Below, in pieces: positions 20,864 through 28,353 of a stretch of DNA of 64,000 nt. The DNA lies in NCBI RefSeq assembly GCF_029814175.1, contig NZ_CP122312.1, positions 1,240,001 to 1,304,000 on the forward strand. Direction: 5' to 3'. The notes below the pieces were generated by a model. That model made no database searches. It worked only from the letters and a program-made list of their open reading frames with translations, and had not been told where the DNA came from. The stretch's first letter is position 1, and each line of letters begins with the position of its first letter. The stretch is from Halospeciosus flavus. GTDB taxonomy: Archaea > Halobacteriota > Halobacteria > Halobacteriales > Halobacteriaceae. Position numbers and translations under genes: made by a program.

Positions 20864-21685
20864 TCACTCGATGGAGAGGCCGGCGTGCCACTGGTCGACG
20901 CCCGCCTCGGCCTTCGCCTCGTCCATCTTCGCGAGGAGTTTCACCGCGAGCGACGCCGTCTCGCTGGCGCGGTGCTCGCCCTCGGTGCGGAACTCCCCGG
21001 TGACGCGGTTCGCGTACACCGAGCAGACGGCACCCGCGCGCAGGCCGTAGATGCTCGCGATGGTGAGGATGGCGCTGGCCTCCATCTCGATGTTCTTCAC
21101 GTTCGTGTTCTGGAGTTCCTCGACGAGTTCCTCGCTTCCGGCGGCGCGGAAGCCCTCGAAGCCGGGTCGACCCTGCCCGGTGTAGAAGGAGTCCGAACTC
21201 ATCGTGACGCCCGTGTGGTAGTCGTAGCCGAGGCGCTCGGCGGCGGCCACGAGCGCGCTCACGACTTCGTGATTCGCGCTCGCGGGGTAGTCCTCGCGAA
21301 CGTACTCGTCGGTCGTCCCCTCCTGGCGGACAGCGCCCGTCGTGATGACGAGGTCGCCGACATCCATCTCGGGTTGGATGGCGCCACAGGAGCCGACGCG
21401 GATGAACGTGTCCACGTCCAGGCGTGCGAGTTCCTCGACGGCGATGGCCGCGGAGGGACTGCCGATGCCCGTCGACGTGACCGAGATAGGCGCGCCGTCG
21501 TACGTGCCCGTGAACGTCCGGTACTCACGGTGGCCGCCACGGTCCTCGTAGTCGTCCCAGAACTGGGTAATCTTCTCGACGCGGTCAGGGTCCCCCGGCA
21601 GGAGGACGGTGTCGGCGACGTCGGACGGCCCGACGCCGACGTGGTACTGTTCCTCCTCGTTCGGGTCCTCGGAATCGCCCGGCAT
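20864..21685 (-). CDS. udp: uridine phosphorylase / nucleoside phosphorylase
   Basis: A 273-residue PNP/UDP-family phosphorylase that splits a nucleoside with phosphate into base and ribose-1-phosphate. VLLPGDPDRVEKI near residue 28 binds phosphate. The family signature STGIGSPSAAIAVEEL near residue 70 and FIRVGSCGAIQPEMDVGDLVI near 95 are clear, and KNIEMEASAILTIASIYGLRAG near 200 is the ribose-binding segment. The start at ATG 21685 gives the normal family length; the upstream extension is not homologous. Its neighbours are a DMT exporter gene in divergent orientation and cytidine deaminase, which together fit pyrimidine nucleoside salvage or ribose release. Confidence 0.92.
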   Translation of the reverse strand: MPGDSEDPNEEEQYHVGVGPSDVADTVLLPGDPDRVEKITQFWDDYEDRGGHREYRTFTGTYDGAPISVTSTGIGSPSAAIAVEELARLDVDTFIRVGSCGAIQPEMDVGDLVITTGAVRQEGTTDEYVREDYPASANHEVVSALVAAAERLGYDYHTGVTMSSDSFYTGQGRPGFEGFRAAGSEELVEELQNTNVKNIEMEASAILTIASIYGLRAGAVCSVYANRVTGEFRTEGEHRASETASLAVKLLAKMDEAKAEAGVDQWHAGLSIE

Positions 21686-21772
21686 GACCCGAGACTCCGG
21701 GGTGGGGCTACCTAAGTCTCCCCCTCTCTGGCGGTCGAAGGTCACAAGAGTGGACCACCCGACAGCATCGAC

Positions 21773-22660
21773 GTGTTCCGTCGTCGGGACCTCGTCCCTT
21801 TCGCGTACATCGCCCTCGTCTGGGGCGGCTCGTACCCAGCCATCGAGTTCGGTCTCACCGTACTCGACCCGCTGTACTTCGCGGCGACGCGACTCTTCGT
21901 TGCAGCCGTCGCCACCCTACCGGTCGCCGCGTGGCTCGTCGACGGACGGGCCTGGCTCCCCCAATCGCGCGCCGACTGGGCACACGTCGCCGTCGGAGGC
22001 GTCTTCCTCACGGGACTCGCCAACGGCTTCCTCTTCGTGGGCCAGCAGTTCGCGACCGGCGGTGTCGGAGCGGTCGTTATCAGCCTCAACCCCGTGCTAG
22101 CGGCTGGACTGGCGAGCGTCTGGCTCCCCGAGGAACGACTCTCGGCCGTCGAGGCGGCCGGCGTCCTCCTCGGGCTTGTGGGCGTCGTCGTGGTCGCTGA
22201 CCCCTCCCTCGCGGCGTTTCGCGGCGGTGGCCAGTACTTCCTCCTCCTCGCAGCGGCCAGTTTCGCCGTCGGGAGCGTCCTCACGGAGCGACTCGACGCC
22301 GACCTCCCCTCGATCGCGGGCACCGGATGGGCGCTCTTGCTCGGGGCCACCGTCCTCGTCGTGGCAACCGTCGCGCTCGGCCGACCCGCCCCCGTCGCGC
22401 GGACACTCACGGATCCGACACTCCTCGGCATCGTCCTCTACCTCGGAATCGTCGCGACGGCAGGGGCCTACGTCGCATACTTCGCACTCCTCGCGGCGGT
22501 CGGCCCCGTTCGGACGAATCTCGTCTCCTACGTCGTGCCGGTCGTCGCGGCGCTCCTCGGAGCCCACCTCCTCGGCGAACCGGTAACACCCGCGATGGTC
22601 GGCGGGTTCGCCCTCGTTGCGGGCGGCTTCGCCCTTCTCAACCGGCAGACACTGTGGTGA
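21773..22660 (+). CDS. EamA/DMT-family permease
   Basis: A 295-residue integral membrane protein starting at GTG (21773) and made of two EamA repeats, about ten hydrophobic helices. The first repeat has FAYIALVWGGSYPAIEFGLTVLDP and the motif GGVGAVVISLNPVLAAGLASVWLPEERLSAVEAAG. The second repeats it as VGPVRTNLVSYVVPVVAALLGAHLLGEPVTPAMVGG. DMT permeases move small metabolites, often amino acids or nucleosides, across the cytoplasmic membrane. Its placement between udp and cdd suggests a nucleoside or base substrate, but that is inference. Its stop abuts the cdd stop with no spacer. Confidence 0.9.
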   Translation: MFRRRDLVPFAYIALVWGGSYPAIEFGLTVLDPLYFAATRLFVAAVATLPVAAWLVDGRAWLPQSRADWAHVAVGGVFLTGLANGFLFVGQQFATGGVGAVVISLNPVLAAGLASVWLPEERLSAVEAAGVLLGLVGVVVVADPSLAAFRGGGQYFLLLAAASFAVGSVLTERLDADLPSIAGTGWALLLGATVLVVATVALGRPAPVARTLTDPTLLGIVLYLGIVATAGAYVAYFALLAAVGPVRTNLVSYVVPVVAALLGAHLLGEPVTPAMVGGFALVAGGFALLNRQTLW

Positions 22661-23053
22661 CTACTCCAGCATCTCGGGCGTGATGGTGTTCGGGATCAGG
22701 TCGCCGAGTCGATACTCCGCGAGGCCCTCCTGCTCGTCACAGAGGACGCGGAAGTCGTCGTCGCAGAACTCCGCGAGCGTCTGGCGACACATCCCACACG
22801 GGGTGACGCCGTCGCGGCGCTCGGAGGTGACTGCGATCTTCACGAAGTCGCGGTGGCCGTCCCGGAGCGCCGAGCCGATGGCGACCTCCTCGGCGTGGAG
22901 GCTGTTGCTAAAGTTCGCGTTCTCCAAGTTGCAACCGGTGTACACCTCGCCGTCGACCGTCTCGATAGCCGCACCGACTGGGTACTCAGAGTAGGGGACG
23001 TAGGCCTCTTCGAGTGCCTCACGAGCGGCGGCGACGAGTTCCTCGTCGTTCAT
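22661..23053 (-). CDS. cdd: cytidine deaminase
   Basis: A 130-residue tetrameric-type zinc enzyme converting cytidine to uridine. The start region VPYSEYPVGAAIET binds substrate. The catalytic motif is SLHAEEVAIGSAL (HAE, near residue 53), and the remaining zinc ligands are in TPCGMCRQTLAEFC (PCxxC, near residue 86). Length matches the short bacterial/archaeal CDA family. With the nearby uridine phosphorylase it would feed uridine to uracil and ribose-1-phosphate. Confidence 0.96.
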   Translation of the reverse strand: MNDEELVAAAREALEEAYVPYSEYPVGAAIETVDGEVYTGCNLENANFSNSLHAEEVAIGSALRDGHRDFVKIAVTSERRDGVTPCGMCRQTLAEFCDDDFRVLCDEQEGLAEYRLGDLIPNTITPEMLE

Positions 23054-23089
23054 ACTTCCAAGTTCGACGGCGACAGCAAATAGCTGGTG

Positions 23090-24143
23090 TCACCCGAATC
23101 CCTCGCCCTCGACACGGTCGTCGGGGACGCCCATCGCGGTGGCGTAGTCGACGAGCGAGGAGACCATCGCGCTCACGCCGCACGCGTAGACGTCGAGTCG
23201 ACCGGGGTCGAGGCGCGCGTCGACGTCCTGTGTGGGTCCTGCCTCGACGTAGGGGAGTAGATCCTCGGGAAGCGTGTCGAGCGCGACGGCGTCTCGGTCG
23301 AGGTACTTCGCCAGGGTGTACTGGACGTAGTCGGTCTCCCCCTTCCAGTCGGTGAGGTACGGTTCGCGGCTGAGCGTCGGGACGAAGTGGAAGTTCTCGT
23401 GGGTGGCGTCGAGATCGCGAAAGTGCTCGCGGAAGGCGAGGTCGTCCTCCCAAGCACAGCCGAGGAAGACCCAGATGTCGCGTTCGTACCCCTCGACCGT
23501 GTCGAGACCGCGCTCGAAGACGTGGTCGACCATACTCTTGAACGGAGCGACGCCCGTTCCCGTCGCGAGGAAGGCGAGGTCCCGCGGGACCGGTTCGTGG
23601 AGGACCATGTCGCCGTACGGGCCACGGACGGTCACCTCGTCACCCTCGGAGAGCGTCGTGAACAACTCGGAGGTGAGTGTCCCGCCCGGAATCCGACGGA
23701 TACAGAGAGTGATGCTGTCGTGACCCGGTGGCCCGGCCAGCGAGTACGCCCGCGGCGTCCCCTCGTAGCTGATGGCGACGTACTGGCCGGGCAGGAAGTC
23801 GAGTGGGTCGTCGAGTTCGAGGTCGATCCGGACGAGCGCCGGGTACGGTCGGTCGATCCGCTCTTTCAACGAACGGAGGGCGCCGGCCGCCTCGCCGGCG
23901 ATTGCTCCCTCGTTGGCTGCGGCGAGTACGCGGTCCCACTCGATCTCGAGGTCGCCGTCGGGTCGCTGGTCGAAACACTCCTCGTGTCCACTCCGAGTCA
24001 AGTAGCGAGCGGCTGCGGCACGGACCTCGTCGTTCCAGTTGTGGTCGAGCGCCTCGACGTTCGAGACGACAGCAGATTCCGTGACGAGTGGATGGTCCTC
24101 CGGGGACTCGACCGGTTCACCGTCGAGGCGACGGCGTGTCGAC
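23090..24143 (-). CDS. FAD/NAD(P)-binding ferredoxin-reductase-type oxidoreductase, start codon disrupted by IS605
   Basis: A ferredoxin-NADP+ reductase fold enzyme. The FAD motif is LPGQYVAISYEGTPRAYSLAGPPG (RxYS type). The NAD(P) domain has FLATGTGVAPFKSMVDHVFE. The C-terminus is VYACGVSAMVSSL, with the conserved CG. The in-frame coding pattern continues upstream to 24143, where the IS605 element begins. Joining the far flank restores ATG TCG ACA CGC, giving a 351-residue native protein. As it stands, the frame meets a TAG inside the element, so the gene is inactive or begins at a weak internal start such as TTG 24001 (native codon 49), which would still keep both domains. The redox partner is unknown. 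Confidence 0.8.
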
Positions 24144-24255
24144 GTGACATCCTCCGCGCCGTGAACGGCGCGCCTTCCCTACATGGGAATACCGGCTACC
24201 TACCGGCAGAGGGTTCCGACCCGACCTCGCCGAGCGTCATCTGCCGTGGTTGGCT
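24144..24255 (-). ncRNA. putative omega-RNA (TnpB guide RNA) at the element's right end
   Basis: The 112 bases between the tnpB stop and the element end contain GGTAGGTAGCCGG-type pairing and the terminal hairpin CGCGCCGTTCACGGCGCG. In IS605 elements this 3' region gives the omega-RNA scaffold, whose guide is taken from the flanking DNA. Here the guide would be bases just below 24144, inside the interrupted reductase gene. The scaffold probably also extends into the tnpB 3' end. Assignment is by position and analogy. Confidence 0.55.
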
Positions 24256-25452
24256 CTACTCGGTGGGGGTCGCGGCGCTGTCACAGGCGCTCCCATCCCG
24301 TAGGATGTCATCGCCCGCCGGTTTCAGCGGCAGGCTCTCACCCCACGGGTCGTGGCGGTCAGCGATGTTGACCGCCGCGTTGATGTCTGCGTGATACTCC
24401 GACACCCAACACTCCTCGTTCTGACACCGAAACTCATCGCCGTTTCGATACCCGATGTGGCCGCACTCGTGGCACGTCTGCGATGTGTAGGACGGTTCGA
24501 CGTATTCGACCGGGATGCCAAACTCTCGCGCTTTGTCCTCGATTCGCTCCTGCAAGCGAGCGAACGCCCATGCGTGGAGGCGTCGGTTCATCCACTCCCC
24601 GTAATCGAGGTCTTCGCGGATGTACGAGAGTTCTTCCAGCACGACCACTGGCTTCTCGAACTCGCGGGCGTACTCGACGGCCCGCCGAGACGCCTTCTCG
24701 ATGATGTCTGTGAGTGCGTTCTGGTAGTGATCGAACCGTTCGTCAATCCGCCACTGGGCGGCGTCACGCTCTTGGAGTCGCTTGAGTGTCGTGTACATCT
24801 CTTTGCGGAGGTGGCGAGCGCGGCCACCGTTGATGAGCAGTGGGTCGGTCGGAGTGCCCTGCTCGCAGGCACAGCCCGCGAGCAGGTGTGCTTCACCAAT
24901 GTCGAAGCCGACTGGTGTTACATCGTCGTCTGTCGGTTCGTAGTCCGGTTCTTCGACCGGGAACTCGACGGTGACATGAATCGTCCACGACGTGCGGTGG
25001 CGTTGCAGGCGGAGTTGACCTGCCGACGCCTCACCGTCCACGAGGTCGTGCCACAGCTCTTCTTGAGCGGGGTTGATACGGAGTGGTATCCAGGAGTTCG
25101 TCCCGCGACCGGACTGTGGCACCCACCACGTGAACTCGTAGTCCCGTTCCGGTGAGTGGTCAAACTCGGCGGCTTGGTTGGTGACCCGAACCGGGTGGTC
25201 GTCGTCCAACTCCTGTGCATCGTAGGTGCCGTGCAGTTGTGGAACGTAGTTACACAGGGCCGCCTTCGCCTGATACGGCAGGTCGTAGGGCGTCACCACG
25301 TCGCTGGTGGCGGTCATCGTCTCGCACCCGGCCTCGAACGCCTCATGGAGTCCTGCCCGGTAGGTGTCGAGCAGGTCACACAGTTTGCGCTCTTTGTGAG
25401 CTGTCGGCGGGGCGAGCGTAGCCTCCAACGTTTTCGTGGTTGTCGCGGTCAT
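24256..25452 (-). CDS. tnpB: RNA-guided endonuclease TnpB (IS605 OrfB)
   Basis: A 398-residue TnpB, ancestor-type relative of Cas12, which cuts DNA guided by omega-RNA and helps the element persist after excision. The RuvC residues look intact: Asp in VGFDIGEAH (about residue 184), Glu in VVVLEELSY (about 272), and Asp in SEYHADINAAVNIA near the C-terminus. The zinc ribbon has CHECG and CQNEEC. It begins one base after the tnpA stop, so the two are co-transcribed. No frameshift is seen, so nuclease activity is plausible even though the host element's left end is broken. Confidence 0.93.
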   Translation of the reverse strand: MTATTTKTLEATLAPPTAHKERKLCDLLDTYRAGLHEAFEAGCETMTATSDVVTPYDLPYQAKAALCNYVPQLHGTYDAQELDDDHPVRVTNQAAEFDHSPERDYEFTWWVPQSGRGTNSWIPLRINPAQEELWHDLVDGEASAGQLRLQRHRTSWTIHVTVEFPVEEPDYEPTDDDVTPVGFDIGEAHLLAGCACEQGTPTDPLLINGGRARHLRKEMYTTLKRLQERDAAQWRIDERFDHYQNALTDIIEKASRRAVEYAREFEKPVVVLEELSYIREDLDYGEWMNRRLHAWAFARLQERIEDKAREFGIPVEYVEPSYTSQTCHECGHIGYRNGDEFRCQNEECWVSEYHADINAAVNIADRHDPWGESLPLKPAGDDILRDGSACDSAATPTE

Positions 25453-25453
25453 G

Positions 25454-25846
25454 CTACTGCTTTTCCACGTAGTCCATCAGCACGTTGATGCTCACTTGAC
25501 CGGTCGTGGCGAGGAAGTATCCCGGTTGCCAGAACGCATCTTCGAGCGTCTGTTTCACCTCCGGGTACTCCTGCCGAATCCGACGGGATGTGACGCCCTT
25601 GAGCGAGTTGATGAACTTCGTGAGGTCGGTGGTGGGTTTGGTCGTGAACAGGATGTGAACGTGGTCGGTGCCGCCGTCTACGTTCTTGATGTCGGCCTCG
25701 AAGTCGTCTGCAATCTCGTGAGCGACTTCAGCCACGCGCTCCAGCCGCTCATCGGTGAGGATGTCGGCGCGGTACTTTGTGACGGTCACAAAGTGGTATT
25801 GGAGCGCGTAGACCGTGTGCGACCCGGATTGCAGGTGACACTCCAT
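25454..25846 (-). CDS. tnpA: IS200/IS605 transposase TnpA (Y1 HUH)
   Basis: A 130-residue Y1 single-strand transposase. The HUH metal motif is HVHILFTTKP near residue 63. The catalytic tyrosine is probably in QPGYFLATTGQ near residue 108, and the C-terminal helix VLMDYVEKQ follows. It opens with the family's HTVYALQYHFVTVTKYR strand. Length is typical. It acts as a dimer on hairpins at the element's ends. It appears intact, but the left-end hairpin it would need is interrupted by the ISH3-like element. Confidence 0.92.
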   Translation of the reverse strand: MECHLQSGSHTVYALQYHFVTVTKYRADILTDERLERVAEVAHEIADDFEADIKNVDGGTDHVHILFTTKPTTDLTKFINSLKGVTSRRIRQEYPEVKQTLEDAFWQPGYFLATTGQVSINVLMDYVEKQ

Positions 25847-25959
25847 TTGGCCTCACAAAATACAAGACACCCAATCTCAATAACTGTTGTGCCGTTGGGT
25901 ATTCGGTCGGAGAGAACCGCGTGGACTGTCGCAGCGGGCTTACGCGATTCACGCCCGCC

Positions 25960-25981
25960 GTGAACAGTAGTTGCCGAATCA
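25960..25981. repeat. target duplication and left terminal inverted repeat of the ISH3-like element
   Basis: GTGAAC (25960-25965) is followed by AGTAGTTGCCGAATC. The same hexamer follows the right end. Confidence 0.75.
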
Positions 25982-27319
25982 GATTCTCATCGAAGCAATC
26001 ACGCCAGTGTTTACTTCAGAATCGCAGCGAGTGGGACTTTTCTCCACGCAGTAAGGCTCGGAGCAAGCGAGGGAACGCCGCTTCGACGGCGTTCCCGAGC
26101 GATACCTCTCCAGAGAACCCTCACTAACCGGTTTCCCGGTCAAACTGAACAGCTCGCTTAGCCGTGGTCTGTCAAGATGAGTCGTTGAAAGATCGGCGTC
26201 GAGATTGGTGGTTTCTCTGGTTGGTGCTTACCACTGACAAGGATGTTTGCGAGGATCCACAAATTGTACAGCGAAACGGCGAACAGAAAGTAGAACAACC
26301 GCACCGAGAACGTCGGCGACGACGTTCTCGGAAGGAAGTCACCGATCTGCCGATATGATGTTTCTATCCCCCAGCGGCGGCGGAACGCCGCCGCGTACGC
26401 TTTGGCTGTTGTAGCATCGACGTCCAAACTCGTCACGAACCAGACGTGCTCGTCGTCGTTCGAACGGTGCGGAACCGCGAAAACCGTGACATCTACCGAC
26501 GCTGTGGGTTTGCGGTTTCGCTGCATCGTGTATGCATCGACGACCGTCTCAGCACCGGCGCTGAGACGGTCTTTCATTCCACTACTCGGGCGTGCACGGA
26601 CGATGTAATCAATACCAGCTCCTCTAACTCTGCGACGACGTGGACTTGGTAGAAGCCACGATCAAGGTAGACGTGTCGAATCGAGACGTACTCTCGTGCA
26701 GTTTCGATCAAGGAGCGAACGGCTTCGCGCTTGGCGCGAAAGCCGTTCGCGTCCATCGGCAGTACAGCGAGAGTGAACCGAGTGCGTGGCGCAACGATAC
26801 AGAGCGTTGCAAAGCAAAACGCTCTGTTCGTTCCCAAGTCAGGATACGTCGTTATCACGTGGTCGGTGTCAGCTGAACCGTAGAACCGCCATTCGTGGAG
26901 GTCGATGGCAACGTCGACATGAGCGGGAAGTCGCCGTTGTGATCGAAGGACTTCGAATAGGCGGTCTCGGACGCCATCGAACTGTGCGTTGATGGCGTCC
27001 ATCGAGAGATTTCGCAAGTGGTAGAGCACCGATTTAGCGAGTGAGTTCCGAGCAGTGGACGTGATGTCTACCTGCTCGTTACGATCCAACTGAAGTGTCT
27101 TCCCGCCCGTATTGGCGAATTCCTGGTCGAAGGCGATACGAGAGAGGATTTCGAGAAAATCCTCTCTCGTGTACTTGCCGCATGGTTTCACATCAAACTC
27201 CAGTTCCGGGAACAAGAGTGTCGAAGCAGCACGAGAGACTTGTTTTGCCTCAGTTGTCTCGACCATACCGAAGAATGGAACTGAATCAAGATGAGTCTCA
27301 GCTAGGTTCGGCAACTACT
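25966..27319 (-). mobile_element. ISH3-like insertion sequence nested in the IS605 left end
   Basis: A 1354-base element with near-perfect terminal inverted repeats: AGTAGTTGCCGAATC at the left and, on the minus strand, AGTAGTTGCCGAACC at the right. It is flanked by direct repeats GTGAAC (25960-25965 and 27320-27325), read as a target duplication, though one base may belong to the ends. It holds one DDE transposase gene, broken by a frameshift. It lies in the loop of the IS605 left-end hairpin, so it arrived after IS605. AT content is higher than that of the surrounding chromosome. Confidence 0.85.
26158..27266 (-). pseudogene. ISH3-family DDE transposase, frameshifted
   Basis: The transposase reads from ATG 27266 to the stop at 26158 in two frames. 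The first half holds VAIDLHEWRFYGSADTD (first Asp) and IRHVYLDRGFYQ (second Asp). The second half holds RRWGIETSYRQIGDF (the Glu). The triad is therefore present, but a single base appears to be missing near 26616-26619. The ELEEL frame runs to an early TGA, while the neighbouring frame reads GIDYIVRARPSSGMKDR without a break. Restoring one base gives about 369 residues, close to the family's roughly 390. Programmed frameshifting is possible but not typical here, so I call it a degenerate copy. Confidence 0.8.
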
Positions 27320-27325
27320 GTGAAC
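27304..27325. repeat. right terminal inverted repeat and target duplication of the ISH3-like element
   Basis: GGTTCGGCAACTACT (ending at 27319) mirrors the left terminus. GTGAAC (27320-27325) repeats the left flank. Confidence 0.75.
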
Positions 27326-27401
27326 GGCGGGGTTCTCTCGCTGAATCAAGATAGCTCGGCGTTCAGCGCGGAGCCTCCTTACATTTCGGGCTCGCGACGG
27401 C

Positions 27402-27839
27402 TTACTCCTCGGGGTCGAAGTCGAGCGCGACGGAGTTGATGCAGTAGCGCTTCCCGGTGGGGTCGGGGCCGTCCTCGAAGACGTGGCCGAGGTGGCCGCC
27501 ACACTCCGCACAGACGACCTCGACGCGGTTCATCCCGTGACTGTCGTCGCGGCGGAGTTCGACGGCGTCCTCTTCGGTGACGTCGAAGAAGGACGGCCAT
27601 CCCGAGGTGGCGTCGTCGAACTTCGTCTCCGAGTCGAACAACACGTTCCCACAGCCCGCACACCGGTAGACGCCGTCGTCGTGCTTGTCGACGAACTCGC
27701 CGGTGAACTTCGGTTCGGTCCCCTGCTCCCGGAGGACGCGGTACTCCTCGTCGGTGAGGACTTCGTGCCACTCCGACTCGTCTTCGGGGAGGTCCTCGCG
27801 GTCGCGGTCGCGCTCGCTGTTGTGGTCGGCGTCGCTCAT
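27402..27839 (-). CDS. msrB: peptide-methionine (R)-S-oxide reductase
   Basis: A 145-residue MsrB that repairs oxidised methionine. Structural zinc is bound by two CxxC pairs, YRCAGCGNVLF and VVCAECGGHLGH. The catalytic cysteine is in GKRYCINSVALDF near the C-terminus. SGWPSFF and GMNRVEV are further signatures. The acidic N-terminus up to about residue 20 is haloarchaeal. The start at ATG 27839 gives normal family length; the longer upstream reading frame is spurious. Its 3' end lies 57 bases from the IS605 insertion. Before that insertion it was followed on the same strand by the flavin reductase gene, so the two may once have formed a redox operon. Confidence 0.95.
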   Translation of the reverse strand: MSDADHNSERDRDREDLPEDESEWHEVLTDEEYRVLREQGTEPKFTGEFVDKHDDGVYRCAGCGNVLFDSETKFDDATSGWPSFFDVTEEDAVELRRDDSHGMNRVEVVCAECGGHLGHVFEDGPDPTGKRYCINSVALDFDPEE

Positions 27840-27936
27840 GCACACTGATTGGCGTCGCGGGGAGAAGGGCGTTGTGCCGTCTCCCGCATCGGCCGAGTCC
27901 GGTGGGGCTTTCCCGGTCGGTCTCTCACTCGCGGGT

Positions 27937-28347
27937 ATGGCACTCGACTCGCTCCCCGCACGGCCCCTGACGACGGCCGAGGGGTTCGCGCTCCACCAGA
28001 GCGACCGCTTTCGGATGGTCACGCCCGCCAGCGTCTCCACCGAGAACGGGTCGGACGACAAACTCGTCTCCGCGCTCGTCCTCGTCCGAGATGGCCGCGT
28101 CTTCGGCGTGGGCTACTCCGTCGAGGACGGTGGGTGGGAGCGCGTCTACCACGAGACATTCGAGGACCCCGAGGTTGCGATGGATCTCGCCGAAGAGGCC
28201 AACGAGGCACTCCAAGAGTGGATTGGCCACCGTGAGACCGAGTGGCAGGACGTCCCCGAAGCCGAGGGCGTCCGCGCTGAGGCCGGCGAAAGCGAGTACG
28301 CTGCACGCCTCTTCGAGCAGTACCGCAAGGCGGCCGACGACGAGTAA
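27937..28347 (+). CDS. conserved haloarchaeal protein, unknown function
   Basis: A 136-residue acidic soluble protein starting at ATG 27937. It has no cysteine and no membrane segment. The centre (LVSALVLVRDGRVFGVGYSVEDGGWERVYHETFEDPEVAMDLAEEANEALQEW) suggests a small alpha/beta domain. It ends six bases before the FAD monooxygenase gene on the same strand, so the two are likely co-transcribed. It diverges from msrB with about 97 bases between starts. I do not recognise a functional family. Confidence 0.72.
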   Translation: MALDSLPARPLTTAEGFALHQSDRFRMVTPASVSTENGSDDKLVSALVLVRDGRVFGVGYSVEDGGWERVYHETFEDPEVAMDLAEEANEALQEWIGHRETEWQDVPEAEGVRAEAGESEYAARLFEQYRKAADDE

Positions 28348-28353
28348 CGACGG

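Larger units (their letters stand above)
24144..27344 (-). mobile_element. IS200/IS605-family element with tnpA, tnpB, itself interrupted
   Basis: A single-strand-transposing element oriented leftwards. The right end at 24144 reads, on the minus strand, CGCCGTTCACGGCGCGGAGGATGTCAC, a hairpin plus short tail. The left end carries the hairpin CCCGCC-GTGAAC-GGCGGG, now split by the ISH3-like insertion. Outside the left end lies TTGAT (minus strand, 27345-27349), identical to the target pentamer known for ISDra2, and no target duplication is seen, as expected for the family. Without the nested element its length is about 1.84 kb, normal for tnpA+tnpB elements. The split left end probably prevents further transposition. 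Confidence 0.85.
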
